From: Rhizobium sp. GN54
GTDB taxonomy: Bacteria; Pseudomonadota; Alphaproteobacteria; Rhizobiales; Rhizobiaceae
Reading direction: 5' to 3'
Assembly (NCBI RefSeq): GCF_021026345.1
Contig: NZ_JAJNCZ010000001.1
Location: forward strand, 1,116,001 to 1,180,000
Length of the DNA stretch: 64,000 bases
A program made the translations under genes and the position numbers. The notes under the pieces were generated by a model. The model had not been told where the DNA came from. It saw nothing but the letters and a program-made list of their open reading frames with translations, and ran no database searches. This document shows positions 54,903-64,000 of this stretch, one piece after another. Every line of letters starts with the position of its first letter. The first letter of the stretch is position 1.

Positions 54903-56527
54903 TCCGTCTTGCCGGTGGAGACGTGGTGGATCCGGTCAACGGCCCGGCCGGCAGGCGCGACGTCTGGATCAAGGACGGCGTCATCGTCGAAAGGCCGGCC
55001 TCGAAGCGGGCCGAGAGGACCTATGACGTTTCCGGCTGCATCGTCATGGCCGGGGCGATCGACATCCATTCCCATATCGGCGGCGGCAACGTGAACACGG
55101 CGCGTCTCCTGCTGCCGGAACAGCATGCGGCCCACCTCAGGCGCCCGGCGCATACGCCGCTGTCGAACGCCGGATGGTCGACCTTCAATACCGGCTGCCT
55201 CTACGCGAAGATGGGCTTCACCACCGTGGTCGAGCCGGCCATGTCGCCTTCGAGCGCGCTGCATACCCACATGGAGCTCGCCGACATCCCGATCATCGAC
55301 AAGGCGACGCTCGCGATCCTCGGCAACGACGATTTCCTGCTGTCGATGATCCGCGACAACGCCTCGACGGCGATGATCGACGACTATGTCGCCTGGACCG
55401 TGTCGACGTCGCGGGCGCTCGGCGTGAAGGTCATCAACGCCGGTGCCGCCGCCGCCTTCAAGGAAAATGTCCGCCGCTTCTCCTTCGACGACGTCGTTCC
55501 GTCCTACGGGGTCAGTTCCCGCAGGATCGTGGAGACGCTGCAGGCCTCCGTCGGCCGTCTCGGGGTTCCCCATCCCCTCCATGTCCATGCCAACAACCTC
55601 GGTATCGCGGGCAATGCCACGACGGCAGCCGAGACGATCCGCGCGGCGGATGGTCGCCCGCTTCATCTCGCCCACCTGCAGTTCTACGGCTACGGCACCG
55701 AAGGCAAGCGCGGCTTCTCGTCCGAGGCGGCCCGTCTCGCCGAACTGGTCAACGAGAATGCTGATGTGACGATCGATGTCGGCCAGGTGATGTTCGGCCA
55801 GACCGTGACGATCTCCTCGGACGTGACGCGGCAATATTCGGGAATGCGGACCGCCAACCCGAAGAAGTCCATCCTCATCGACGGCGACGGCAACGGCGGC
55901 GGCATCGTGCCCTATCGCTATCGCCCGGACTATTACGGCTCGCTGCAATGGGCGGTGGGACTGGAGCTGTTCCTGCTGATCAACGACCCCTGGCGAGTCT
56001 TCTTCACCACCGACCATCCGAACGGCGCGCCGTTCACCGCCTATCCGGACCTGTTCGAGCTTTTGATGCGCCGCGACGCCCGCGAAGCGAAGATGGCCGA
56101 ACTCGACAAGTCCGCTTTGGAACTGACCACGCTCGCCTCGATCTCCCGCGAATATACGCTGGACGAGATCGCCGTCATGACGCGCGGAGCCCCCGCAAAG
56201 CTGCTCGGGCTCGACGACCGCGGTCACCTCGGCCCCGGCGCGATCGCCGATATCGCCGTCTACCGGAAGGGGCAGGACGTCAGCAAGATGTTCGCCGACG
56301 CCGCGCTGGTGTTCAAGAACGGCGATCTCGTCGTCGAGGATGGCGTCGTCACGCATTATCGCTGGGGAAAGACGCTTCGCCTCAATCCGCCCCCCGACAA
56401 GGGGATCGTCAGGCGCATGCAGGCCTATCACGAGGATCGCTACGGGCTGTCGCTCGACTGGTTCACCTTCCCGGAAACGGCGATTGCCCGCGAAAACCCC
56501 TTTGCGGAGGTCGCATGCAGGAGCTGA
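54896..56527 (+). CDS. fhcA: Formyltransferase/hydrolase complex subunit A
   Basis: This 543-residue zinc amidohydrolase splits formyl-methylofuran into formate and methylofuran. The metal motif HxH is at H58 and H60 (AIDIHSHIGGGNVN); further typical stretches are HVHANNLGIAGNATTAAETI, HLAHLQFYGYG and FTTDHPNGAPFTAYP. It matches archaeal FwdA/FmdA over its length. It overlaps fhcB upstream and fhcD downstream by 13 bases. Confidence 0.96.
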   Translation: MLIRLAGGDVVDPVNGPAGRRDVWIKDGVIVERPASKRAERTYDVSGCIVMAGAIDIHSHIGGGNVNTARLLLPEQHAAHLRRPAHTPLSNAGWSTFNTGCLYAKMGFTTVVEPAMSPSSALHTHMELADIPIIDKATLAILGNDDFLLSMIRDNASTAMIDDYVAWTVSTSRALGVKVINAGAAAAFKENVRRFSFDDVVPSYGVSSRRIVETLQASVGRLGVPHPLHVHANNLGIAGNATTAAETIRAADGRPLHLAHLQFYGYGTEGKRGFSSEAARLAELVNENADVTIDVGQVMFGQTVTISSDVTRQYSGMRTANPKKSILIDGDGNGGGIVPYRYRPDYYGSLQWAVGLELFLLINDPWRVFFTTDHPNGAPFTAYPDLFELLMRRDAREAKMAELDKSALELTTLASISREYTLDEIAVMTRGAPAKLLGLDDRGHLGPGAIADIAVYRKGQDVSKMFADAALVFKNGDLVVEDGVVTHYRWGKTLRLNPPPDKGIVRRMQAYHEDRYGLSLDWFTFPETAIARENPFAEVACRS

Positions 56528-57423
56528 CGCGCAACGGCATCACGATCGATGACACCTTCGCCGAGGCGTTCGGCATGCGCGCGACCGCGATCATCATCAC
56601 GGCGCCGACGCTGAAATGGGCGCGCCAGGCGGCGATCACCATGACGGGCTTCGCCACCTCGGTCATCGGCTGCGGCTGCGAGGCCGCCATCGATATCGAC
56701 ATCCCCGCCTCGAAGACGCCGGACCGTCGCCCGGGCTGCCGGGTGATGATCTTCGCGATGGGAACGGACGAGCTGCAGAAGCAGTTGAAGACGAGGCTGG
56801 GCCAATGCGTCCTCACCTCACCCGGCAGCGCCTGTTTCGCAGGGCTGAAGGGAACCGCGTCGCTCGATCTCGGCTCGTCGCTGCGCTATTTCGGCGACGG
56901 CTGGCAGGTCTCGAAGAAGTTCGGCGGCAGGCACTACTGGCGCGTGCCGGTCATGGACGGCGAATTCCTGTGCGAGGCGAAGACCGGTCTGACGAAGGAG
57001 GCGGTCGGCGGCGGAAACTTCCTGCTGCTCGCCGCCGATGCCGGAAAGGCGCTGGCGGCTGCCGAACGCGCGGTGGCGGCGATCGAGAAGGTCCCCGGCG
57101 CGATCATGCCGTTCCCCGGCGGCATCGTGCGGTCCGGCTCGAAGGTGGGCGGCAAGTACAAGGGCATGATGGCCTCGACCAACGACGCCTATGCGCCGAC
57201 CCTGCGCGGCGTCGTCAAGAGCGCGCTCGGCCCGGAGATCAACGCCGTGCTGGAGGTCGTGATCGACGGGGAAACGAACGACGCCGTGGCCGCGGCGATG
57301 CGGGCGGGGCTGAAGGCCGTCATCGATTTCGGCCCCAGGCGCGGCGCCCTGCGCATCAGCGCCGGAAACTACGGCGGCAAGCTCGGCAAGTTCCACTATC
57401 ACCTGAAGGACCTCCTGCCATGA
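56515..57423 (+). CDS. fhcD: Formylmethanofuran:H4MPT formyltransferase (complex subunit D)
   Basis: This 302-residue subunit moves the formyl group from H4MPT to methylofuran. Clear similarity to archaeal Ftr: NGITIDDTFAEAFGMRATAI, GFATSVIGCGCEAAI, PDRRPGCRVMIF, and GSKYKGMMASTN-like GGKYKGMMASTNDAYAPTLR. The ATG at 56515 lies within the end of fhcA, preceded by GCGGAGG. It overlaps fhcC by four bases. Confidence 0.96.
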   Translation: MQELTRNGITIDDTFAEAFGMRATAIIITAPTLKWARQAAITMTGFATSVIGCGCEAAIDIDIPASKTPDRRPGCRVMIFAMGTDELQKQLKTRLGQCVLTSPGSACFAGLKGTASLDLGSSLRYFGDGWQVSKKFGGRHYWRVPVMDGEFLCEAKTGLTKEAVGGGNFLLLAADAGKALAAAERAVAAIEKVPGAIMPFPGGIVRSGSKVGGKYKGMMASTNDAYAPTLRGVVKSALGPEINAVLEVVIDGETNDAVAAAMRAGLKAVIDFGPRRGALRISAGNYGGKLGKFHYHLKDLLP

Positions 57424-58232
57424 CGCCGCTGACCTTCACCCTGCAGTCCGAGCCGGAGGAGCGGCTCGACCTGTCGGGCCTGACCCCCGACAGGCTTGCC
57501 GGGATGACGTCCGCCGAAATCGGAAAACTGCGGGTCGGAACCAGTCGGCATCCGGCAGCGGCAGGGGATGTCTTCAAGATCACCGGCAAGGATGCCGAAA
57601 ACATCGTCTTTGCCGGCGGCAGCGGACGTTTCGACTTCCTCGGGGCGGAGATGACGGCGGGGCGGATCCGCGTCGCCGGCGATGTCGGGGCCCGTGCCGG
57701 CCGCCGCATGGCCGGCGGCCTGCTGAAGATTGAAGGCAAGGCGGGCCTGCAGGCCGGCTCCGGCATGAAGAACGGGCGCATCGACATCGACGGCGATGCC
57801 GGCGAGGGCGTCGGCGGACCGATGGCGGGCGAAATCCACGGCATGTCCGGCGGCCTGATCGTCGTGCGCGGCAAGGCCGGCGATCGTCCCGGCGAGAGGA
57901 TGCGGCGCGGGATCATCGCGCTCCTGAAGGGATGCGGCGACCATGCCGGTCTCGGTATGGTCGCCGGCACGATCGTCGCCACCGGCCGCGTCGGCCGCTA
58001 CCCCGGTCACCTGATGAAGCGCGGCTCGCTGCTGTTCGACCGCAGGCCGGCCGAGCTGTCGCCCACCTTCATCGACTGCGGCCGCGTCGAGATCGGCTTT
58101 CCGGTCCTGTTCGACCGCTACCTGATGGAGGAGGGGATCCTCGACCGGCCGCTGCTCGGCGCAAGACCCTTCCGCTTCGGCGGGGACAATGCCGTGTTGG
58201 GCAAGGGCGAAATCATGTTTGCAAGAGGTTGA
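57420..58232 (+). CDS. fhcC: Formyltransferase/hydrolase complex subunit C
   Basis: This 270-residue subunit is mostly a right-handed beta-helix built of repeats such as GDVGARAGRRMAGG, GKAGLQAGSGMKNG, GDAGEGVGGPMAGE and GKAGDRPGERMRRG (the GXGXG type shared with glutamate synthase and FwdC). In the known complex it forms part of the FhcABCD assembly with the long methylofuran arm. It ends the operon PCD-fhcB-fhcA-fhcD-fhcC. Confidence 0.95.
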   Translation: MTPLTFTLQSEPEERLDLSGLTPDRLAGMTSAEIGKLRVGTSRHPAAAGDVFKITGKDAENIVFAGGSGRFDFLGAEMTAGRIRVAGDVGARAGRRMAGGLLKIEGKAGLQAGSGMKNGRIDIDGDAGEGVGGPMAGEIHGMSGGLIVVRGKAGDRPGERMRRGIIALLKGCGDHAGLGMVAGTIVATGRVGRYPGHLMKRGSLLFDRRPAELSPTFIDCGRVEIGFPVLFDRYLMEEGILDRPLLGARPFRFGGDNAVLGKGEIMFARG

Positions 58233-58255
58233 GCCGTGATCGCCCCGTTAACGCA

Positions 58256-58355
58256 AGTCGCGCAAAAGTGTGCAGCGGTTTTGCGACGACGACATGCGTA
58301 AAATCAAAGGACTAAAGCACCGGAGCGAATCTGAAAGATCGCGACGTGCTTTAGG
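58256..58355. repeat. Rhizobial mosaic intergenic repeat (RIME-like)
   Basis: Between fhcC and cbbR lie two nested palindromes: CGCAAAA (58261-58267) with TTTTGCG (58279-58285), and CTAAAGCAC (58312-58320) with GTGCTTTAG (58346-58354). The internal motifs GTGTGCAGCGGTTTTGCGAC and GAATCTGAAAGATCGCGACG are ones I recognise from a frequent Rhizobiaceae intergenic element of the mosaic (RIME) kind. It could also act as a transcript end for the two convergent genes. Confidence 0.7.
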
Positions 58356-58371
58356 GATCGCGCGACGATCC

Positions 58372-59316
58372 TCAGCGGGGCTGCTGCAGCATCGGATAGA
58401 GCTTGTCGAAGAAGGGCAGGCATTGCGCGCCTCGCTCCCGCAGGAAGACCTGAAAGGCGTTCATGGCGGGAGAGACGGTCCTGTCCGTCCGCATCACCGA
58501 GAACCATTGCCGGCGGATCGGCATGCCGATGACGTCCAGGGTGACGAGTTTGCCGAACTCCAGCTCCATGGCGATGGTATGCGCCGAGATGAAGGCGATG
58601 CCGAGGCCCGCCATGACGGCCTGCTTGATCGTCTCGTTCGACGACATCTCGGTGCCCAGATCGTCGATCCGGCCCGGGATCTCCCCCAGGAAGATCTCCA
58701 GCGAGATGCGCGTGCCCGATCCGGGCTCGCGGACGAGGAAATGTTCTTTCGCGATTTCCTCCTTGGTGATGTCGTGCTTCCTGGCCAGCGGATGATCCGG
58801 CGGGGCGATCATCACCAGCGGATGGTCGCCGAACACTGCCGAGTGCAGCGGCAGGTCCTTGGGCGGGCGCCCCATCAGCGCGATGTCCAGGTCGTGGTTC
58901 CTCAGCTTCGTCACGATCTCGGCCCTGTTGCCGATCGACAGCGAGACGGCGATGCCGGGATGGCTCTTGCGAAAGGTGGCCATCAGGTTCGGCGCAAAAT
59001 ATTTCGCCGTCGAGACGACGCCGAGCGCGAGCGAGCCGCTGCGCACCTCCTTGATGGCGTCGATCTCGTCATCCAGCTGGCGCAGCCTTTCCTCGATCGA
59101 GCGCACCGCGTCGATGAAGGCGAGGCCGGCCGCCGTCGGGCGCAGGCCGTCGCTGGTCCGGTCGAAAAGGATGATCCCCGCGTCCTCCTCGAGCTGCTTG
59201 AGCTGGATCGTGATGGCGGACGGCGTCAGCCCGAGCATATTCGCGGCCCGGACGATCGTCCCGTGCCTGCCGATTTCCTGCGTCGCCCGCAGGTGCCTGA
59301 GCGTGAGGTTCTTCAT
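58372..59316 (-). CDS. cbbR: LysR-type regulator of the Calvin cycle operon
   Basis: This 314-residue LysR protein has an N-terminal winged helix-turn-helix (TLRHLRATQEIGRHGTIVRA, ANMLGLTPSAITIQLKQLEE) and a two-lobed inducer domain (GVVSTAKYFAPNLMATFRKS). CbbR proteins activate cbb genes in response to metabolites such as RuBP or ATP/NADPH. Identity as CbbR rests on similarity and divergence from cbbF. It is convergent with fhcC across the repeat. Confidence 0.93.
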   Translation of the reverse strand: MKNLTLRHLRATQEIGRHGTIVRAANMLGLTPSAITIQLKQLEEDAGIILFDRTSDGLRPTAAGLAFIDAVRSIEERLRQLDDEIDAIKEVRSGSLALGVVSTAKYFAPNLMATFRKSHPGIAVSLSIGNRAEIVTKLRNHDLDIALMGRPPKDLPLHSAVFGDHPLVMIAPPDHPLARKHDITKEEIAKEHFLVREPGSGTRISLEIFLGEIPGRIDDLGTEMSSNETIKQAVMAGLGIAFISAHTIAMELEFGKLVTLDVIGMPIRRQWFSVMRTDRTVSPAMNAFQVFLRERGAQCLPFFDKLYPMLQQPR

Positions 59317-59325
59317 GCGGAGAAC

Positions 59326-59369
59326 TTAGGAAATTTTACGACGCAGGTAAACAGATTAAATTTTACTTA
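59326..59369 (+). promoter_or_regulatory. Candidate CbbR operator with two TNA-N7-TNA sites
   Basis: TTA-N7-TTA at 59326-59338 and TAA-N7-TTA at 59357-59369 both fit the CbbR half-site pattern TNA-N7-TNA. Their starts are 31 bases apart, about three helical turns, so both face the same side of the DNA. They share the direct repeat AAATTTTAC and lie 66-109 bases before cbbF and just upstream of cbbR, where activation and autoregulation sites are expected. Confidence 0.6.
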
Positions 59370-59434
59370 GCTCCTGTTTCTTGGTTCGATGACGGCATGT
59401 CCGAAGCAGTGAGGAGCGGGCAGGGAGGTAGGCC

Positions 59435-60499
59435 ATGACGTCGCTGACACTAGACGCCTTTTTGGAATCCCACGCCGCAGGCGGTGCGCCGCTCGGCGAA
59501 GCCGTCGCCCTCACGGTCCGGCGACTGGCCGCTGCGGCGGTCACCCTGTGCGGCACCATCGGCCAGGGATCGCTCGGCATGGGGCCGCCCGGCAAGGCCT
59601 TTGCCGGAGGGAACGGCATGGCCGGCCCGAGCGGCGACGTTCCGAAGGAACTCGACCTTCTGGCCGACGCCCTCTTCATGGATGCCATGCGGCGGGCGCC
59701 TGTTTGCGTCTACGCGTCCGAGGAACTCGAGGACGCCGCCCTGCTGGACCCGGCGGCCCCGCTCGCGGTGGCCATCGATCCCCTGGATGGCTCCTCGAAC
59801 ATCGACATCAACGCCCCGATCGGGACCATCTTCTCCATCCTCCCAAAGGCTGGCGATCCGGTCGGCGAGCGCAGCGCCTCCTTCTTCCAGGGAGGAGACG
59901 CCCAGCTCGCCGCCGGCTTTTTCATCTATGGCCCGCAGCTGGCGCTGGTGCTCAGCGTCGGCAGCGGCACCCACGTCTTCGTCTTCTCCCCGGCCGGCGG
60001 CGTGTTCGCCCAGGTCCACGAAGGCCTGGCCATTCCGGCGCGGACGCAGGAATTCGCGATCAACACGGCCAACTACCGCCATTGGGACGAGGCCGTCCGG
60101 CTCTACGTCGACGATTGCCTGAAGGGCACGGAAGGGCCGCGCGAGCGGGAATTCAACATGCGCTGGGTCGCGGCCGTCGCCGCCGACGCCTACCGCATCC
60201 TCGTTCGCGGCGGCGTCTATCTCTATCCCGGTGACGGGCGCAGGGGCTATGCGGAAGGCCGGCTCCGGCTGGTCTACGAGGCCAGCCCCATCGCCTTCCT
60301 CATCGAGCAGGCCGGCGGCGCCGCCACCGACACGATCAATCGCATCCTCGACCTGACGCCGCGGAGCCTGCACCAGCGCGTTCCCCTCGTCTTCGGCTCG
60401 GCGCGCGAGGTGGCCCGCATCGGTCGCTACCATGCCGAACCCAGCAATATCGCCGAGCGGGCGCCGCTCTTCAGCAACCGCGGCCTCTTCAGGGCCTGA
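59435..60499 (+). CDS. cbbF: Fructose-1,6-bisphosphatase class I (Calvin cycle)
   Basis: This 354-residue enzyme removes the 1-phosphate of fructose 1,6-bisphosphate (and perhaps sedoheptulose bisphosphate) in the Calvin cycle. The metal motif DPLDGSSNID spans residues 115-124; YASEEL (residues ~93-98) supplies another acidic metal ligand, and the substrate region NMRWVAAVAADAYRILVRGG follows. It begins the cbbFPTA operon behind GGGAGGTAG. Confidence 0.95.
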   Translation: MTSLTLDAFLESHAAGGAPLGEAVALTVRRLAAAAVTLCGTIGQGSLGMGPPGKAFAGGNGMAGPSGDVPKELDLLADALFMDAMRRAPVCVYASEELEDAALLDPAAPLAVAIDPLDGSSNIDINAPIGTIFSILPKAGDPVGERSASFFQGGDAQLAAGFFIYGPQLALVLSVGSGTHVFVFSPAGGVFAQVHEGLAIPARTQEFAINTANYRHWDEAVRLYVDDCLKGTEGPREREFNMRWVAAVAADAYRILVRGGVYLYPGDGRRGYAEGRLRLVYEASPIAFLIEQAGGAATDTINRILDLTPRSLHQRVPLVFGSAREVARIGRYHAEPSNIAERAPLFSNRGLFRA

Positions 60500-60513
60500 T
60501 CGGAGGAACGGCA

Positions 60514-61386
60514 ATGTCGACACGGCATCCCATCATTTCGATCACCGGTTCGTCCGGCGCCGGGACCACTTCGGTCAAGAACATCTTCGAGCAGATTTTC
60601 CGCCGCGAGAAGATCGAGGCGGCCTTCATCGAGGGCGACGCGTTTCACCGCTACGACCGGCAGGCCATGAAGGAGAAGGTCGCCGAGGAGGAGCGGAACG
60701 GCAACCCGAACTTCACCCATTTCAACGCCGAGGCCAATGAACTGGAGATCCTCGAGGCCGTCTTCGAGGAATATGGCCGGAACGGCACCGGCCGCACCCG
60801 CACCTACATCCACGACGAGCAGGAGGCCGCCCGCTACGATGTCCCTCCGGGGAGCTTCACGAAATGGCGCGATTTCGGGCCGAGCGACCTGCTCTTCTAC
60901 GAAGGGCTGCACGGATGCGCGGTGACCGACAAGGTCAATCTCGCCCGCCATGCCGATCTGAAGATCGGCGTCGTGCCGGTCATCAATCTCGAATGGATCC
61001 AGAAGATCCACCGCGACCGGGAAGCGCGCGGCTATTCCACCGAGGCGGTCATGGACGTCATCCTGCGCCGCATGCCGGACTATGTCCGCTACATCACGCC
61101 GCAGTTCACGCAGACCGACATCAACTTCCAGCGGGTGCCGATCGTCGACACCTCCAATCCCTTCATCGCGCGCTGGATACCGACCCCTGACGAATCGATG
61201 CTGGTCATCCGCTTCGCCAGGCCCCGCGGCATCGATTTTCCCTATCTGCTGTCGATGATCCACGACTCGTTCATGTCGCGCGCCAACTCCATCGTGGTGC
61301 CGGGAAACAAGCTCGATCTCGCCATGCAACTGATCCTGACACCCCTGATCATGCAACTGATCGAGCGCAAGACCCGCGCCTCGTGA
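60514..61386 (+). CDS. cbbP: Phosphoribulokinase
   Basis: This 290-residue kinase makes ribulose 1,5-bisphosphate, the substrate of RuBisCO, and is diagnostic of a Calvin cycle. P-loop [10 protein letters not shown] at residues 11-20; [35 protein letters not shown] and [14 protein letters not shown] are typical of the bacterial octameric form, which is usually activated by NADH. No chloroplast-type redox cysteines are evident. RBS GGAGG precedes the ATG; it lies 14 bases after cbbF. Confidence 0.97.
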   Translation: MSTRHPIISITGSSGAGTTSVKNIFEQIFRREKIEAAFIEGDAFHRYDRQAMKEKVAEEERNGNPNFTHFNAEANELEILEAVFEEYGRNGTGRTRTYIHDEQEAARYDVPPGSFTKWRDFGPSDLLFYEGLHGCAVTDKVNLARHADLKIGVVPVINLEWIQKIHRDREARGYSTEAVMDVILRRMPDYVRYITPQFTQTDINFQRVPIVDTSNPFIARWIPTPDESMLVIRFARPRGIDFPYLLSMIHDSFMSRANSIVVPGNKLDLAMQLILTPLIMQLIERKTRAS

Positions 61387-61397
61387 GGAGGAAAGCC

Positions 61398-63440
61398 ATG
61401 AATTCGCAATTGCAGCTGCAGGAAGAAGCCGCGCCCGCGGCCGTGACCGAAACCGACATGGCCAATGCGATCCGCGCGCTCGCCATGGACGGTGTCCAGA
61501 AGGCCAATTCCGGTCATCCGGGCATGCCGATGGGCATGGCGGACGTCGCCACCGTTCTGTTCGGCCGCTTCATCAAGCTCGATCCGGCCCATCCCGACTG
61601 GCCCGATCGCGATCGCTTCGTCCTGTCGGCCGGCCACGGCTCGATGCTGCAATATGCCCTTCACTACCTGATCGGCTACGAGGACATGACGGTCGAGGAA
61701 CTGCGGCGGTTCCGCCAGCTCGGCGCCAGGACCGCCGGCCATCCGGAATACGGCCACGCCCTCGGCATCGAGACGACGACCGGCCCGCTGGGCCAGGGCA
61801 TCGCCACCGCCGTCGGCATGGCGCTTGCGGAACGGATCGCCAATGCCCGCCATGGCGACGGGCTCGTCGATCACCATACCTACGTCATCGCCGGCGACGG
61901 CTGCCTGCAGGAAGGCATCAGCCACGAAGCGATCGACCTCGCTGGCCATCTGAAGCTGTCGCGGCTGATCGTCCTCTGGGACAACAATTCCATCTCGATC
62001 GACGGGCCCACCAGCCTCTCGACCTCGATGAACCAGCTCGCCCGTTTCGAGGCGGCAGGCTTCGACGTGCAGGACATCGACGGCCACGATTTCGATGCGA
62101 TCGGCCGGGCGATCGCCCGGGCACGCACGTCGAGCAAGCCGTCGTTCATCTCGTGCCGGACGATCATCGGCAAGGGCGCGCCCAACCTGCAGGGGTCGGA
62201 AAAGACCCATGGGGCGCCGCTCGGCGAAAGTGAGGTCGCCGCCACGAAGCGGGAACTGGGCTGGGATCATGCCCCGTTCGAGGTTCCCGAGGCCATTCTG
62301 GAGCGCTGGAGCGAAGTTTCCGCGCGCGGGGCCGCTGAGCGGCGCGCATGGCTGGACCGGGTTGCCGCTGCTCCGGATGGCACAGCGTTCCTGAAGACCA
62401 TCGACCGGGACGTTCCGGCATCGCTGTTCGACGCGCTTGCCGCGTTCCGGAGGCAGCATCGGGAGAGCGCGACCAAGGTCGCCACCCGCAAGGCTTCGGA
62501 GATGGTGCTCGGCGTCGTCAACGCCGCGACCGACCTGACGATCGGCGGCTCGGCCGACCTGACCCATTCCAACCTGACGCTGACGGCGGGAATGGGCGCG
62601 ATCCGGCCGGGGAGCTACGCCGGCCGCTACATCCACTACGGCATCCGCGAGCACGCCATGGCGGCTGCGATGAACGGGCTGGCCCTGCACGGCGGCTTCA
62701 TTCCCTATGGCGGCACCTTCCTCGTCTTCTCCGACTACGCCCGCGGCGCGATCCGCCTGTCGGCGCTGATGGGGCAGCAGGTGGTCTACGTGATGACGCA
62801 TGATTCGATCGGGCTTGGCGAGGACGGCCCGACCCATCAGCCGGTCGAGCATCTGGCGATGCTGCGGGCGACGCCCGATCTCAACGTCTTCCGCCCCTGC
62901 GACATCGTCGAGACGGCGGAATGCTGGGAACTGGCCCTGAAGGAACGCGATCGTCCGAGCGTGCTGGTGCTATCGCGCCAGAACCTGCCGGTGTGCCGAG
63001 AGGCCGATAGCGAGGAAAACCTTTCTGCGCGTGGCGCCTATCTGCTGCGCGCGACCTCGGAACCACCTTCAGTCACCCTCCTCGCGACCGGTTCCGAGGT
63101 CGAAATCGCCTGTGCCGCCGCCGATGCGCTCGCGTCCGGACACGGCATCGCCGCGGCGGTGGTCTCCATGCCCTGCTGGGAGCTTTTCGAGCGGCAGTCG
63201 CCCGCCTATCGCAAGGCGGTCCTTGGGACCGCGCCAAGGATCGGTATCGAGGCCGCCGCCCGCCTCGGCTGGGACCGCTATCTCGGCGAGGACGGCGTCT
63301 TCGTCGGCATGACGGGCTTCGGCGCCAGCGCGCCGGCATCCGATCTCTACGCACATTTCGGCATCACCGCCGGGGCCGTCGTGGAGACGGCGCTCGAACT
63401 TGTCGCCCGGGCGTCGGGCTCGGACCGCACGGATCGGTAG
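61398..63440 (+). CDS. cbbT: Transketolase (Calvin cycle)
   Basis: This 680-residue thiamine-diphosphate enzyme shuffles two-carbon units between sugar phosphates. Seen are [16 protein letters not shown], the ThDP motif [20 protein letters not shown] ending in DNNSISIDG, and [21 protein letters not shown] chose the ATG at 61398 because GAGGAGGAAA lies directly before it; a GTG at 61383 would place that RBS inside the gene. It starts 11 bases after cbbP. Confidence 0.96.
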   Translation: MNSQLQLQEEAAPAAVTETDMANAIRALAMDGVQKANSGHPGMPMGMADVATVLFGRFIKLDPAHPDWPDRDRFVLSAGHGSMLQYALHYLIGYEDMTVEELRRFRQLGARTAGHPEYGHALGIETTTGPLGQGIATAVGMALAERIANARHGDGLVDHHTYVIAGDGCLQEGISHEAIDLAGHLKLSRLIVLWDNNSISIDGPTSLSTSMNQLARFEAAGFDVQDIDGHDFDAIGRAIARARTSSKPSFISCRTIIGKGAPNLQGSEKTHGAPLGESEVAATKRELGWDHAPFEVPEAILERWSEVSARGAAERRAWLDRVAAAPDGTAFLKTIDRDVPASLFDALAAFRRQHRESATKVATRKASEMVLGVVNAATDLTIGGSADLTHSNLTLTAGMGAIRPGSYAGRYIHYGIREHAMAAAMNGLALHGGFIPYGGTFLVFSDYARGAIRLSALMGQQVVYVMTHDSIGLGEDGPTHQPVEHLAMLRATPDLNVFRPCDIVETAECWELALKERDRPSVLVLSRQNLPVCREADSEENLSARGAYLLRATSEPPSVTLLATGSEVEIACAAADALASGHGIAAAVVSMPCWELFERQSPAYRKAVLGTAPRIGIEAAARLGWDRYLGEDGVFVGMTGFGASAPASDLYAHFGITAGAVVETALELVARASGSDRTDR

Positions 63441-63455
63441 AAAAGGAGCAGAACC

Positions 63456-64000
63456 ATGGCCCGCATCACACTACGCCAGCTGCTCGATCACGCAGCGGCA
63501 TACGGATATGGCGTTCCGGCCTTCAACATCAACAACATGGAGCAGGGCCTCGCGGTGATGGAGGCGGCGGTCGCCTGCGACGCGCCCGTCATCCTCCAGG
63601 CTTCGAAGGGCGCGCGCTCCTATGCGAAGGACATCATGCTGGCGCGCATGATCGAGGCGCTGACGGAGATCTACCCGGCCATTCCCGTCTGCATCCATCA
63701 GGATCACGGCAGCGACGAGGCGACCTGCATGACGGCGATCCGCCACGGCTTCACCTCCGTCATGATGGACGGTTCCCTCGAAGCGGACGCGAAGACGCCG
63801 GCCTCCTATGAGTACAATGTCGAGATCACCGGGCGGGTGGCGCGCATCGCCCATTGGGTGGGCGTCTCGGTCGAAGGCGAGCTTGGTGTTCTCGGTTCGC
63901 TGGAGAGCGGAACCGGCGCCGCGGAGGATGGCCATGGTGCCGAGGGCGTGCTCTCGCACGACCAGCTCCTGACCGATCCGGATCAGGCCGTCGATTTCGT
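63456..64000 (+). CDS. cbbA: Fructose-bisphosphate aldolase class II (3' partial)
   Basis: The first 181 residues are visible; the gene runs off the right edge. This zinc aldolase joins triose phosphates to fructose bisphosphate and, in the cbb operon, also makes sedoheptulose bisphosphate. It has [35 protein letters not shown] with the zinc-binding His, MMDGSL and the later [14 protein letters not shown] segment. RBS AAGGAGC eight bases before the ATG. In related clusters RuBisCO genes follow, but they are outside the window. Confidence 0.95.
   Translation, partial: MARITLRQLLDHAAAYGYGVPAFNINNMEQGLAVMEAAVACDAPVILQASKGARSYAKDIMLARMIEALTEIYPAIPVCIHQDHGSDEATCMTAIRHGFTSVMMDGSLEADAKTPASYEYNVEITGRVARIAHWVGVSVEGELGVLGSLESGTGAAEDGHGAEGVLSHDQLLTDPDQAVDF

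Noticed and set aside
1-64000. CRISPR arrays, insertion sequences, integrases or prophage genes
   Set aside because: I looked for regularly spaced repeats, transposase or integrase motifs and att-like repeats near the tRNA-Leu and saw none.

Overview
The window looks like the chromosome of a GC-rich alphaproteobacterium of the Hyphomicrobiales, most likely Rhizobiaceae-like. The evidence is the gene order nuoG-N, birA, RNase J, methylmalonyl-CoA epimerase, DUF1467, proS, lolC, lolD, dnaE, the short-type ProRS, and two kinds of intergenic palindromic repeat that I recognise from that family. All genus-level statements are inference from gene order and protein similarity by eye; no database search was run.

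Bases 1-35 kb are core chromosome. They hold the distal part of the complex I operon (with a rhizobial helix-hairpin-helix accessory gene), biotin ligase, RNase J, an epimerase, proS with a candidate antisense-oriented small RNA upstream, the lipoprotein-release ABC transporter genes, a 28-codon membrane microprotein behind a perfect GAAC-N7-GAAC SOS box, dnaE, tRNA-Leu(UAA), a TrkH potassium transporter, threonine dehydratase, a diguanylate cyclase, a divergent lrp/ald pair, and a cysK-alaX-sseA-acetyltransferase-kinase gene set.

Bases 35.2-58.2 kb are a methylotrophy island. On the minus strand at 35.2-40.3 kb is a six-gene exported-protein/ABC-transporter block of the kind found with PQQ alcohol dehydrogenases and resembling the lanthanide-uptake (lut) cluster of Methylobacterium; one of its proteins begins with eight consecutive aspartates after the signal peptide. 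From 40.4 to 58.2 kb lies a nearly complete tetrahydromethanopterin (H4MPT)/methylofuran system. Pathway enzymes are Fae, MtdB, Mch and FhcBADC, which together take formaldehyde to formate. Cofactor-biosynthesis candidates are a MfnB-FolB fusion, an MfnE-like kinase, an archaeal-type flavoprotein, a DHPS-like protein, DUF447, MfnF-like, HisA-related, CitG-like, two ATP-grasp ligases, beta-RFAP synthase and a pterin carbinolamine dehydratase.

After a mosaic repeat at 58.26-58.35 kb comes a Calvin-cycle operon: cbbR divergent from cbbF, cbbP, cbbT and cbbA (cut by the right edge). Two TNA-N7-TNA motifs lie in the divergent promoter region. Together the layout suggests an autotrophic methylotroph: C1 compounds are oxidised via H4MPT to formate, then presumably to CO2, which is refixed by the Calvin cycle, with complex I in the same window. 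No methanol dehydrogenase, formate dehydrogenase or RuBisCO gene is inside the window.
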